From positions 1 to 45,114 of the forward strand of contig JAAZBB010000010.1 of NCBI GenBank assembly GCA_012514035.1: a stretch of 45,114 bases of DNA, written 5' to 3'. The notes beneath the pieces were generated by a model. That model saw only the letters and a list, made by a program, of their open reading frames with translations. It searched no databases and was not told the origin of the DNA. Position numbers and translations under genes: made by a program. The first letter of the stretch is position 1. Every line of letters starts with the position of its first letter. Of this stretch, positions 16,564 to 25,165 are shown in pieces. This DNA is from Lentisphaerota bacterium (lineage in GTDB: Bacteria; Verrucomicrobiota; Kiritimatiellia; CAIQIC01; Lenti-01).

Positions 16564-17168
16564 TTCGCTTTGGGCTTCCCTATCGCTGGCTGGCGGAAAC
16601 AGGCTCCACGAATGACGTGGCGCGCGACTGGGCGCGGGCCGGGGCGCCGGCGGGCGCGTTGGTGGTGGCGGGCCGGCAGACGCACGGGCGCGGGCGGCGG
16701 GCAAGCCGCTGGGCATCGCCATCGGGTTGCGGGCTTTACGCCTCATTCATCCTGCGCCCGGGCTGGTTGGCGAAAAAAGCCCCGCACCTGGCCATCTTGG
16801 GCGGCATGGCGACATATCGGGCCCTGCAGACGGCGGGCGTGCCCCGGCTGCGGGTGAAATGGCCGAACGACATTCTCGCGGATGGGCTGAAAATCGCCGG
16901 GGTGCTGGTCGAGCCGAGCATCCGTCTGGAACGTATTGAATTTGCCGTGGTCGGCATTGGCATCAATATCGGCCAGGCCTGCCGGGATTTCCCTTTCGAG
17001 TTGCGCAACACCGCGACCTCCTGCCACATGGCGGGGGTCGCGATTTCGGTGGACGAGATGCTCGCCGGGTTGATACGCTCCTGGGAGGCGGTGGAAGCGG
17101 TGCCCTTCAACGATCTTTGCGCGGAATGGGTGACGGCCGGCGCCAAGGAACAGGAGCCCCCGATATGA
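16560..17168 (+). CDS. birA: biotin--[acetyl-CoA-carboxylase] ligase
   Basis: Biotin protein ligase activates biotin as biotinyl-AMP and attaches it to the carboxyl carrier protein. The 202-residue protein is the catalytic core only: STNDVARDW near the N-terminus, the biotinyl-AMP loop GRGRRASRWASP (about 42-53) and the KWPNDILADGLKIAGVLVE motif (about 100-118), followed by VGIGINIG. The DNA-binding N-terminal domain of E. coli BirA is absent, so it is not a repressor. The short C-terminal SH3-like domain also seems missing, so it is somewhat shorter than usual. The start overlaps the previous stop (ATGA) and the stop overlaps coaX (ATGA). Confidence 0.92.
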   Translation: MIRFGLPYRWLAETGSTNDVARDWARAGAPAGALVVAGRQTHGRGRRASRWASPSGCGLYASFILRPGWLAKKAPHLAILGGMATYRALQTAGVPRLRVKWPNDILADGLKIAGVLVEPSIRLERIEFAVVGIGINIGQACRDFPFELRNTATSCHMAGVAISVDEMLAGLIRSWEAVEAVPFNDLCAEWVTAGAKEQEPPI

Positions 17169-17902
17169 AAATCCTGGCCATCAACATCGGTAATAGCCGC
17201 ACCGCTGCGGGCTGGTTTTCCCGCGGCAAGATCCGGCGGGCGGTCCGGACTGACGACATTACCCCGGTCATGCTCGAAGCGGTGGCTGACGGAGAAACCC
17301 CGGACGGCATCTGCCTGTGCTCGGTGGTGCCTGGCCGCAACCGGGCCTGGGGGCGCCTGGTGAAAAAAATGTTTCCCCGGGTGTCGGTGCTCTGGGTGAA
17401 TTCCAAGCTGGATTTCGGCATTCCGGTGGACCTGAAGCGTCCCGACCAGACGGGCTGCGACCGCTATGCGAATGCGGTGGCTGGCGCGGAGTTGTGCGGC
17501 ATGCCGTGTATCGTGTGTGACTTCGGTACGGCCACAACTTTCAACCTGGTGCTTCCCCGGCGCGGATTTACGGGCGGGGTGATTGCTCCGGGATACGGGA
17601 TGTGGTTTGACGCCATGGGGAGCGGCGTTACTCAACTGCCCCGGTTGAAGCCTGGCGGCATCCGGCGTCAGACCGGCCGCAATACCGAAGAAGCCATGCG
17701 GCTTTCCGCCCGCTGGGGTTATCGCGGAATGGTGACGGAAATCCTGTGGCAGCTTGCGAGAGCCTGCGGCCGGAAGGATCCGTTCGTCTGCGCTACCGGG
17801 GGCTTTGCCCGGAAGGTCATGCGCGATGCCGGCTTGAAAATCCCGGTGCTGCCCGACCTGACGCTCCACGGCATCGCCCGCATCTACGAACTTAACGCGT
17901 AG
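17165..17902 (+). CDS. coaX: type III pantothenate kinase
   Basis: CoaX phosphorylates pantothenate, the first step of CoA synthesis; type III enzymes belong to the ASKHA fold and are feedback-resistant. The 245-residue protein has the phosphate motif near the N-terminus as INIGNSRTA; the usual DxGNT has Asp where this has Asn7. The GCDRYANAVAGA motif (about 97-108) carries the catalytic Asp, and DFGTATTFNLV (about 119-129) and GGVIAPGYGM are intact. The ATG overlaps the birA stop, an arrangement often seen for birA-coaX pairs. The Asn substitution could lower activity, but the rest of the protein looks whole. Confidence 0.92.
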   Translation: MKILAINIGNSRTAAGWFSRGKIRRAVRTDDITPVMLEAVADGETPDGICLCSVVPGRNRAWGRLVKKMFPRVSVLWVNSKLDFGIPVDLKRPDQTGCDRYANAVAGAELCGMPCIVCDFGTATTFNLVLPRRGFTGGVIAPGYGMWFDAMGSGVTQLPRLKPGGIRRQTGRNTEEAMRLSARWGYRGMVTEILWQLARACGRKDPFVCATGGFARKVMRDAGLKIPVLPDLTLHGIARIYELNA

Positions 17903-17919
17903 CCGATTGGCGGTCGCAC

Positions 17920-17937
17920 CCGTCGGGCGCGGGACGG
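17920..17937. terminator. GC-rich hairpin between convergent genes
   Basis: CCGTC and GACGG can pair around an 8-nt GC-rich loop between the convergent coaX and lipase genes. There is no T-run. It is a weak candidate. Confidence 0.25.
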
Positions 17938-17939
17938 AT

Positions 17940-18779
17940 TCAGGCATGGCGGGCGGCGAGCAAGGGCGGCAGGTAGCTTCGCGCCAGGTTGTGCGCCAGG
18001 GCATCCCTGCGGGAGTCGACCAGGATGGGAATGCCCGCGTGGCGATACCCGAAGAGCGCCGGCGGCACTTTTGTGACCGGGTCGTTTCGGTTGGCGATGC
18101 GCCAGGACACGCTGCGCTGGCGGTCATAATGCCGCGCCCACTTGCGTGACCCGACGCGTGGCGCCCCGAAGGTGAACACTTCCAGTCTCCGGCAGGTCAG
18201 GCCGTAGGTGGCCACATCCATTGCCGCCAGGAATGCCAGCGCCCCGCCCAGACTGTAGCCGACCGCCCGCACCGTTTTGTCCGGCCCAATATGATCGCGG
18301 AGGAATTTCATGATCGGCTCGCGGACGGTCGCATAGCACTGATGGAAGCCGCGGTGCACGCCACCGGCTTCCAGGTCGTCGAAAACGGCGTCCCGGCGGG
18401 AGACCATCAGGTTGGTGATCTTTTCCGCAGTGCCCAAGGTGCCTCGGAACACGATAAAAATGCGCTTGCCCTGCACCGCGCAGGCGCCAGCGGGGGTATG
18501 TTCGACCACCTCGTGGAAACGCCGTCCTGCCGAAGTTTTGGCACCGGAGCGGACCGGTTTGCGATAGGTCAGGGTTCGCCAGAAGGGTTCGGAGAATACC
18601 AGAGTGGATCGACCGGCCCGGACCGGTGTGAAAACCATTTTGGATTCCGGCGGCTTGCCGGCATCTGACCACTGCTGATAGAACTCATACACAGCTTCCA
18701 CCAGCCGGGCGCAGCGGATGGCCGTCCGGAGGGGGAAGTGGTCCGGCAGGGGGCCGGGCAGATGGAAGACTTCAGGCAC
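17940..18779 (-). CDS. class 3 lipase
   Basis: A 279-residue alpha/beta hydrolase of the Lipase_3 family (fungal-lipase type). The oxyanion region IFIVFRGTLG (about 111-120) and the nucleophile elbow GYSLGGAL (about 186-193, catalytic Ser) are clear; an Asp follows in the NDPV segment, and a His near the end completes a plausible triad. No signal peptide is visible, so the protein may act inside the cell. The start is a GTG that overlaps the stop of the upstream 185-residue gene by 8 nt, with AGAAGG before it, so the two are translationally coupled. Family substrates are acyl esters such as triglycerides. Its role beside a kinase-like protein is unknown. Confidence 0.85.
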   Translation of the reverse strand: MPEVFHLPGPLPDHFPLRTAIRCARLVEAVYEFYQQWSDAGKPPESKMVFTPVRAGRSTLVFSEPFWRTLTYRKPVRSGAKTSAGRRFHEVVEHTPAGACAVQGKRIFIVFRGTLGTAEKITNLMVSRRDAVFDDLEAGGVHRGFHQCYATVREPIMKFLRDHIGPDKTVRAVGYSLGGALAFLAAMDVATYGLTCRRLEVFTFGAPRVGSRKWARHYDRQRSVSWRIANRNDPVTKVPPALFGYRHAGIPILVDSRRDALAHNLARSYLPPLLAARHA

Positions 18780-19329
18780 GGGCCTTCTGGAACCGGGGTG
18801 GGCGAATGCGGGGGAACCAGCGCAGGGCCTGGCGGAGCTGCCCGGCCTCGGCCGCCGCCTGCGTCTGGAGGGTTGTGTAGAGCTCGCGGTAGCGCGCCAA
18901 CACCCGTTGGACGTCGTCGCCGACCTCCTTGTGGGAAAACAGCCCGCGGGAACGCGGGGCAAAGTCGAGGTGGGGCTGCAGGGCCTGGCGGGAGAATTCG
19001 GGGCCGAGGTCGTGGTTGGTGAGCAGCAGTCGCCGATCGACATGCCGTCCCCGGATGCATTCGTCGAGATACCAGGTCGACGAATCCACGCCATCGAAAT
19101 GCAGCAGTTGCAGCAGATGTTTTTCTGTCTTCCAGAGTTCCACGAGACTGCGTTCCGCGATGCCCAGCAACTGCAGGTGGATCAGATTGCGCAAGAGGGC
19201 GAAGTAGGCCGGGGGATAGGCGGTTCCTTCGAGCACGGGCAGCTCAAATGTTTTCTGCAGGTGCGTGAGAACGATGGCCGGGCGGTTCAGCGCCTTCGCC
19301 ATTTCGCCCAGGGTCATTTTGGCGGCCAC
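18772..19329 (-). CDS. unknown 185-residue protein
   Basis: I do not recognise this protein. The N-terminal 30 residues (TLGEMAKALNRPAIVLTHLQ) look like a helix-turn-helix of the kind found in MerR or excisionase-like proteins, followed by a hydrophobic helical segment (YFALLRNLIHLQLLGI). The rest is helical and basic at the end. The GTG start has AAGGAG 7 nt upstream. It shares its last 8 nt with the lipase gene, so the two are made together. A role as regulator or partner of the lipase is only a guess. Confidence 0.7.
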   Translation of the reverse strand: MAAKMTLGEMAKALNRPAIVLTHLQKTFELPVLEGTAYPPAYFALLRNLIHLQLLGIAERSLVELWKTEKHLLQLLHFDGVDSSTWYLDECIRGRHVDRRLLLTNHDLGPEFSRQALQPHLDFAPRSRGLFSHKEVGDDVQRVLARYRELYTTLQTQAAAEAGQLRQALRWFPRIRPPRFQKARA

Positions 19330-19495
19330 GGATGGTCTCCTTGGTGGGCAGCGATAACGATCGGATGGTTCATGGGATCAGTATGGCAAATTCAACAGGG
19401 AAAATCAGCCCGAAGTTCAGGCAAGCGGAATTTATCCCGTCCCACCGGGTGGGGGGGGGGCGGGGCAGGCAGGGGACCGGCGGCCATCCCGGGCT

Positions 19496-21172
19496 TCAGG
19501 GGGCCCGGCCGAGGGGGCGCAGGAATTCAAAATTGCACAGCCGGATGGCGGGCTGGCCGTCGGGATCACGCATCAGTTTGTCGTCCGGAAGCACCGTGAG
19601 CAGGAAATGGGTGCCGAGCGGGCACGTGCTTTCAAATCCGGCGGCGGCCAGCAGGCCGGCCATGCGGTCCAGGCAGGCGGCGTATTCCGCGGCGCTGATC
19701 CGCGTCTGTTCCAGCGCCTGCACCGCATTGATGCCCCGGCAGTGGGGCCGGCGACTGCCCTCCTGGGCCAACACCTCATCGAGTCCGTTCCAATATCCCC
19801 AGACCGCGATGTAGTTGCGTTCCCGCTGCAGTACGGGTGTGCCGTCGGGCTGGCGGAGGTGGCGGTGGCTCTGGTACCGCCGCTGATCGAGGATTTCCGG
19901 CGGCAGGGTGGATTGGTGGCCCAGCATGTAGATGGCGCGGGGATAGGTGGTGGGCACGCCAGCGGTGTTCAACTGGAACGCATAGGAGAATTCCTCGAAC
20001 GGGCTGTTGAAGCCGTGGGCCGCCAGCGCGGGGGGCGTGTCCGGGGTATCCACGGGATCGCCCACGTGTGACACCTTCCAGACCAACTCGATGCCGTCCT
20101 TGGAGCGCGTATGGTAGACCTGGGCACTCTCGGAGAGGCTTTGGCGGGGCGTGCGGCGCCAGCGTTCCGGCTGGAAATAGTCGAACAAGTCGGGATCGCG
20201 GCCGACCACCCACAACCGGCCCTGGGTGCTGGCGCAGTCGCCATGCACGTAATCCACGCCGAAGATGCGCATGGGGTGCAGGTGTTCCGGAAAGCGGGTC
20301 GGGAGCGCCGTCATGGCAAACCGGTCGCGCTGCCGTTCGTGGTACGACTGGCGGCGGGCGAGTTTCACGTGTTCCTCGTGTTCCGGGGTTCGCGCGAGCA
20401 GTTCGAAGTCCACGAGGGCATAGGCGGGCCGGCCGCTGCGGTCTCGCAGCAGCCCGCCGCGCCGCCGCGGGCGGACTATCACGTGTTCGGGCTTCACATC
20501 CAGTACGCGGTATCCCGCCTGCCACATGTCCGCGATGGACCGGTGCAGCAGATCGCGAGCCAAGGCCTGTGCATCGGCGTATCCCGCGTGCTTTGCGGCC
20601 GCAACCGCGGCGGGTTCCGTGCAGGCGGCCCCCTTGATCCATTCGTAGATCAGGATGTATTGCCGGTAGATATCCAGCTCCACGTCCCGGAACTTGGCTT
20701 TTTTGTGCGCGATTTTCGACCGCGACCGGCCCGTTTGCCACAGTTCGAGCCGCTTGGCCGGCACAAAAATCGCCAGGGGCTTGTGGGTGCGGATGGAGCC
20801 CGGCCGCGCCCGCGCCCGCATCTCCATCACCAGCGAAAATTCTTCGTAGGGCGTGTTGAATTCCGCGTCGATGAATTTGGTCAGGGTGAAGGTGTTCCAA
20901 GGGACTTCCTCGCCGACCCGGCACCATTTGACCACCAGGTCCTTGGCGGTTCCGGCCACGGGCTTGGTCCGCACTTTGTAGACCGTGCTGGTGCCCTGCA
21001 GTTTTTCGCGGTTGGGCCGGAACCACTCCGGCGTGAACCAGTTCTCCGGCTGCAGATGAGCCCGGAACGGCCGCCCAAAAGGCGTCACGTACAGATCGGA
21101 CCCGTCTGGCAACTCGTAGTGGTCGTAGCGAACATCCAGCAGGGTCTTGGCCTTGGCAGATATGGTTTTCAT
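19496..21172 (-). CDS. tandem protein-kinase-like protein
   Basis: A 558-residue protein with two homologous halves. Half 1: LQPENW (40), STVYKVRTK (62), DLVVKW with Lys82, FNTPYEEF (105-112), YILIYEWIKG, then YRVLDVKPEHVIV (221-233) and ALVDFELLA (252-260). Half 2: FQPERW (333), AQVYHTRSK, ELVWKV with Lys366, FNSPFEEF (388-395), then THFLLTVLPDDK and IRLCNFEFL (543-551). Half 1 reads like a diverged protein kinase: beta3 Lys, alphaC Glu, a catalytic-loop-like DVKPEH and a DFG-like DFE. Half 2 lacks both Asp residues (LTVLPD, CNFE), so it resembles a pseudokinase. No membrane segment is seen. The kinase comparison is my reading of the motifs. It heads a leftward cluster with the 185-residue protein and the lipase. 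Confidence 0.7.
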   Translation of the reverse strand: MKTISAKAKTLLDVRYDHYELPDGSDLYVTPFGRPFRAHLQPENWFTPEWFRPNREKLQGTSTVYKVRTKPVAGTAKDLVVKWCRVGEEVPWNTFTLTKFIDAEFNTPYEEFSLVMEMRARARPGSIRTHKPLAIFVPAKRLELWQTGRSRSKIAHKKAKFRDVELDIYRQYILIYEWIKGAACTEPAAVAAAKHAGYADAQALARDLLHRSIADMWQAGYRVLDVKPEHVIVRPRRRGGLLRDRSGRPAYALVDFELLARTPEHEEHVKLARRQSYHERQRDRFAMTALPTRFPEHLHPMRIFGVDYVHGDCASTQGRLWVVGRDPDLFDYFQPERWRRTPRQSLSESAQVYHTRSKDGIELVWKVSHVGDPVDTPDTPPALAAHGFNSPFEEFSYAFQLNTAGVPTTYPRAIYMLGHQSTLPPEILDQRRYQSHRHLRQPDGTPVLQRERNYIAVWGYWNGLDEVLAQEGSRRPHCRGINAVQALEQTRISAAEYAACLDRMAGLLAAAGFESTCPLGTHFLLTVLPDDKLMRDPDGQPAIRLCNFEFLRPLGRAP

Positions 21173-21297
21173 GGCCGCCTGAACGCCAAGTCAACCACAC
21201 GCCAAGCCCAAATGCAACCATGTGCCCGCTTTGTGCTTGATCATATGTTCCATTCAGGGAAAATGCACAAGAATTGGCGCCAGCAAGGAGCAGAGAA

Positions 21298-22557
21298 ATG
21301 ACTTCCGTCCCGTTCCCGATGTTAATGGATTGGCTTGCGAACTCCCGCGCGGGGGGGACGGGCGAATGCCGTTCGCTCAGGCGTTTGCTGCCGCCGGGCA
21401 TCACGGGCATTGCCCGGCAATTCCATCGGCAGCTCGATGGATATCGCATGAGTCCCCTGAAAAGCCTGTCGGGGCTTGCCGCGCTGCTGGGAATTGGCGG
21501 CATCTGGGTGAAGGATGAGTCCCAGCGCCTGAGTCTCAACTCCTTCAAGGTGCTGGGCGGTTCGTTCGCCATCTACCAGTATCTGCGCAAACGGCTGGGG
21601 ATTCGCGACCGCGAATTGACGGTCACGGAGCTGAAATCGGAAAAAACGCGGGCCCGGCTGGGGGACATCTGTTTTGCCACGGCGACCGACGGCAACCACG
21701 GCCGCGGCGTGGCGTGGGCGGCCAAGGAGCTGGGCTACCGGTGCGTAGTGTACGTCCATGAGCGCACCTCGCGGCCGCGCATCCGCGCCATCGAAGATTA
21801 CGGCGCGCAGGTCAAGGTGGTGGGCGGGACGTACGATGACGCCGTACGGATGGTCACCCGCGATGCGGCGGCCAACGGCTGGCAGATCATTTCCGACACG
21901 TCGTGGCCAGGCTACGAAGACATTCCCTGCTGGGTGATGCAGGGCTATACCACGATGGTGGCGGAAATCCAGGAGCAGCTGGCCGGGCAGGGCATCGCCC
22001 GGCCCACCCATGTCTTCGTGCAGGCGGGCGTCGGCGCGCTGGCTGCCTCCGTGGCCGGCTATTACCGCGGGCTGTTCGGCGAATCGCGTCCCCGGATGAT
22101 CGTGGTGGAGCCGGACAAGGCCGCGTGCTTGTTTGCGTCGGCCCGGCAGAACAATGGCCAGCCTCAGTCCGTGGGCGGCCATCTGGATACCATCATGGCT
22201 GGCCTGGCCTGCGGCGATCCCAGTCCCATCGCCTGGGAGATACTCGACCGGTGCGCCGATTATTTCCTGGCCTGTCCGGACTTTGTGGCGGCCAAAGGCA
22301 TGCGGGTTTATGCGGTTCCGGTGGTTGGCGATCCCTTCATCGTATCCGGCGAATCCGGGGCGGTCACGCTGGGCGCCCTGATGTATCTCGCGGAACATGC
22401 CCGGTTGGCTGATTTGAAAGCACGCATGAACCTGGGACCCGACTCTCAGGTACTGCTCATCAACACGGAAGGCAACACGGATCCCGGCCATTTCCGCCGG
22501 ATCGTCTGGGAAGGCGGGGATGCGGTGCCGCAGGAGTTCCGCCGGATCCTGGAGTGA
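21298..22557 (+). CDS. diaminopropionate ammonia-lyase
   Basis: A 419-residue PLP enzyme of the fold-type II family. Diaminopropionate ammonia-lyase cleaves 2,3-diaminopropionate (and often D-serine) to pyruvate and ammonia. The PLP Lys is in SFKVLGGSFAIY (about 82-93, NSFK motif). The family-specific ATDGNHGRGVAWAA segment, TSWPGYEDIPCWVMQGY (about 201-217) and the C-terminal SGESGAVTLGAL are all present. AAGGAG precedes the ATG at 8 nt. It diverges from the kinase-like gene and is followed 67 nt later by homospermidine synthase, so the two probably form a nitrogen-metabolism unit. The similarity to YgeX/DpaL is good across the whole length. Confidence 0.92.
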   Translation: MTSVPFPMLMDWLANSRAGGTGECRSLRRLLPPGITGIARQFHRQLDGYRMSPLKSLSGLAALLGIGGIWVKDESQRLSLNSFKVLGGSFAIYQYLRKRLGIRDRELTVTELKSEKTRARLGDICFATATDGNHGRGVAWAAKELGYRCVVYVHERTSRPRIRAIEDYGAQVKVVGGTYDDAVRMVTRDAAANGWQIISDTSWPGYEDIPCWVMQGYTTMVAEIQEQLAGQGIARPTHVFVQAGVGALAASVAGYYRGLFGESRPRMIVVEPDKAACLFASARQNNGQPQSVGGHLDTIMAGLACGDPSPIAWEILDRCADYFLACPDFVAAKGMRVYAVPVVGDPFIVSGESGAVTLGALMYLAEHARLADLKARMNLGPDSQVLLINTEGNTDPGHFRRIVWEGGDAVPQEFRRILE

Positions 22558-22624
22558 CAGGGGGCGGGATCGGTAAGGCAGGCAGGATGGAACGCAAACG
22601 CAATCCGCGGAAAGGAGGACGGGC

Positions 22625-24073
22625 ATGAGAGAATTCAACGGACGCATTGTAATCACCGGATTTGGGGTGGTGGCCCACGCTGTGCTCTCCTTGCTGCCCC
22701 GGCATCTGCGCGTTCCGGCGCGGCGCATCACCGTCATCGACTTTGCCGATCGCGAGGACGTTTTGCAGCCCTGGATCGCCAAAGGGCTGCGGTTTGTACG
22801 CGAACGCATCACGCCCCTCAACCTGGCGCGCCTGTTGTCCACCCATGTCGAAGCCGGCGGCCTGATCATCGACCTGGCCTGGAGCATCGACTGTTTTGAC
22901 ATCATGGAATGGGCGCGGAGAAACGGCGTCCTGTATATCAACGCCTCGCTGGAATCCTGGGCCAACACGGGGGCGGATGCGCAAAAAACGTCCCTGGACA
23001 AATCGCTCTATGCGCGCTACGCCAAGCTGCTGCAGGTCGCCGCCCGCCGGGATCACGCGCCGACGGCTCTTCTTGACCACGGGGCGAACCCGGGCTTGGT
23101 GTCCCACTTCGTTAAACAGGGGCTTTTGGACATCGGGCAGCATGTGGTGGCACACAACCGGATGACGCGCGGCCGGATTCGCCGGCTGGAGCGACTGATG
23201 TCCGAGGAAGAGTTCGCGGAACTGGCCCGCGCCCTGGCGGTGAAGGTGATTCATTGCAGCGAGTGGGACCGGCAGCGCAGCCGGACCCCCAAACGGCACG
23301 ACGAATTCGTCGGCACCTGGAGCGTCGAAGGCATGTGGGAGGAATCCATCTCGCCCAGCGAATTGGGTTGGGGCACCCATGAAAAACGTCTGCCGGCCTT
23401 TGCCATTGTGCCGCAGACCGGACCTGGCAACCAGATCATCTTGCCGCAGATGGGATTGAACACCTGGGTCCGCTCCTGGGTGCCCGAACAGGAAATCGTC
23501 GGCATGGTGGTGACGCATGGCGAGGCCTTTACGATCTCGCATTTCCTGACCGTGCGCCGGCGGGGCCGCGTGGTGTACCGCCCCACGGTCCACTACGCCT
23601 ACATGCCCGCCAACGACACCCTGGCCTCCCTGCACGAACTGCGTTGCCGCAACTACGAACTCCAGCCCCGCACTCGGATCCTTACGGAGGAAATCCTGGA
23701 TGGGGAGGATCTGGTCGGCGCCCTGATCATGGGCCCGCTTTTCCAGTCCTGGTGGACGGGCAGTTTTTTGAGTATTGCCGAAGCCCGCCGAAAAGCGCCT
23801 CATTCAAATGCCACCGCGCTGCAGGTCGCGGCCGGGGTGCTGGCGGGCCTGCTCTGGGTCGTGGACAATCCGGACAGCGGGATCTGTCTCCCCGAGGACC
23901 TGCCCCACAGGGAAATTCTCCGCCATGCCACGCCCTATCTTGGCCGTCTTGTGTCACAACATTCCAGTTGGACCCCGCTGCAGCGACACCGCGTGTTTTT
24001 CGTTGAAAATCCCGATGCCCAGCCCGATTCTGCGGATCCCTGGCAATTCAACAATTTCCGGTTCCACCCATGA
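22625..24073 (+). CDS. hss: homospermidine synthase
   Basis: A 482-residue NAD-dependent enzyme of the saccharopine-dehydrogenase-like superfamily, which makes sym-homospermidine by joining putrescine-derived aminobutyl groups. The N-terminus (GRIVITGFGVVAHAVL) is a Rossmann dinucleotide site. Family stretches include DLAWSIDCFDIMEWAR (about 84-99), YINASLESW, LDHGANPGLVSHFVKQGL (about 155-172) and HYAYMPANDTLASLHEL (about 322-338). Length matches bacterial homospermidine synthases. It lies directly downstream of the ammonia-lyase. No ornithine decarboxylase or spermidine gene is in the window, so the putrescine source is elsewhere. Confidence 0.92.
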   Translation: MREFNGRIVITGFGVVAHAVLSLLPRHLRVPARRITVIDFADREDVLQPWIAKGLRFVRERITPLNLARLLSTHVEAGGLIIDLAWSIDCFDIMEWARRNGVLYINASLESWANTGADAQKTSLDKSLYARYAKLLQVAARRDHAPTALLDHGANPGLVSHFVKQGLLDIGQHVVAHNRMTRGRIRRLERLMSEEEFAELARALAVKVIHCSEWDRQRSRTPKRHDEFVGTWSVEGMWEESISPSELGWGTHEKRLPAFAIVPQTGPGNQIILPQMGLNTWVRSWVPEQEIVGMVVTHGEAFTISHFLTVRRRGRVVYRPTVHYAYMPANDTLASLHELRCRNYELQPRTRILTEEILDGEDLVGALIMGPLFQSWWTGSFLSIAEARRKAPHSNATALQVAAGVLAGLLWVVDNPDSGICLPEDLPHREILRHATPYLGRLVSQHSSWTPLQRHRVFFVENPDAQPDSADPWQFNNFRFHP

Positions 24074-24101
24074 GCGTTTGCGCCGTTTGAGAGGTGACGA
24101 A

Positions 24102-24126
24102 TGGTCTCTTCGGCCCTGAAGGACCA
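24102..24126. terminator. bidirectional hairpin between convergent genes
   Basis: TGGTC-T-CTTC, loop GGCCCT, GAAG-GACCA gives a 9-bp stem with one bulge, between homospermidine synthase and the convergent ankyrin gene. T-runs are short. Confidence 0.45.
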
Positions 24127-24206
24127 GTTCGCATCATCCGTCGGGAAGGCACGGGCGCGGGAAGGAAGCCGACGATTTGCGGGTGGCGGGCCAGCGGTCG
24201 GATGAT

Positions 24207-24995
24207 TCAGACGCTTGCGCCGCGCTGCTGAAGGAAGACAATGACGTGTTCGTGACGGTCTTCGGCGGCGAGACGACGGGCGGTTTTGCCGTAGTCATTG
24301 CGGACGTCCAGGTCGGCGCCTTGCTCGACGAGGCATTGAACGATGTCGAGATGGCCGGCCTTGGCAGCCGCCATCAGCGGGGTTCGGCCGGTCTTGTTGG
24401 TGGCGTTGACATTCGCGCCATGCGCGATGAGGGTGCGGACGATCGCGAGATGGCCGCCGATGGCGGCCAGCAACAAAGGCGGAGAGCCCTCGGTGCCGGT
24501 GGCGTTTACGTGTGCCCCCAGTTCCAACAGGCAATTCACCACATCTAAGCGGCCGGTACGAGCGGCGACCATCAAGGGCACCTGACCGTGTTTGTTCTGG
24601 GCGTCCACGGCGGCGCCGCGCTCGACGAGGAAGCGCACGATCTCCGTATGGCCGCTGCTGGCGGCCAGATGGATCGGCGGGTTGCCGTCGTCGCCGCGGA
24701 CATCCAGATCGCCGCCATGCTCGGCGAGATAGCGGACGATTTGGCTGTACCCCTTCAGCGCGGCCCACATCAGCGAGGTCCAGCCGTTGACGTTACGGGC
24801 ATTGATGTCGGCTCCGCGGTCGACGAAATACCGCACCAGCTCCAAATGCCCCTTATTGGCCACGCACATCAGCGGGGTCCAGCCGGTTTTATTCCGGGCA
24901 TCCACCGGCATGCCACGTTCCATCAGGGACGGAATCAATTCCTCGTCCAAGGCATTGGCGGCCTTGATCAGGGGGGCGCAATCCTGTTCATTCAT
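24207..24995 (-). CDS. ankyrin-repeat protein
   Basis: A 262-residue protein made almost entirely of seven consecutive 33-residue ankyrin repeats from about residue 34 (NKTGWTPLMCVANKGHLELV, NGWTSLMWAALKGYSQIV, and so on), each with the TPLM...GH..IV pattern and a GAD.N turn. There is a short helical cap at the N-terminus and no signal peptide or membrane segment, so it is probably a cytosolic protein-binding scaffold. I chose the ATG at 24995; a TTG at 25004 would add three residues. There is no good Shine-Dalgarno at either. The binding partner cannot be told from sequence. Confidence 0.85.
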   Translation of the reverse strand: MNEQDCAPLIKAANALDEELIPSLMERGMPVDARNKTGWTPLMCVANKGHLELVRYFVDRGADINARNVNGWTSLMWAALKGYSQIVRYLAEHGGDLDVRGDDGNPPIHLAASSGHTEIVRFLVERGAAVDAQNKHGQVPLMVAARTGRLDVVNCLLELGAHVNATGTEGSPPLLLAAIGGHLAIVRTLIAHGANVNATNKTGRTPLMAAAKAGHLDIVQCLVEQGADLDVRNDYGKTARRLAAEDRHEHVIVFLQQRGASV

Positions 24996-25165
24996 GAAAT
25001 CCAAGAATAACCGGATGCGGGAGGGGAAGCAAGATCGGGAAGGCCGGGGAGCGAAACTGCGAAATGCGTAAATGGGGCGAAACGAGACACCCGCAAAAAG
25101 ACGGACCCGCGGAAAAGCCGGCGGCCCGCTATTCCCTCCGATCCATTTGCGCCGAGCGTGTCCGC

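Noticed and set aside
19447-19458. Run of G with a cccac/gtggg hairpin between the kinase-like gene and the 185-residue gene
   Set aside because: The stem is short and no T-run follows on either strand; a real terminator or G-quadruplex role cannot be supported.
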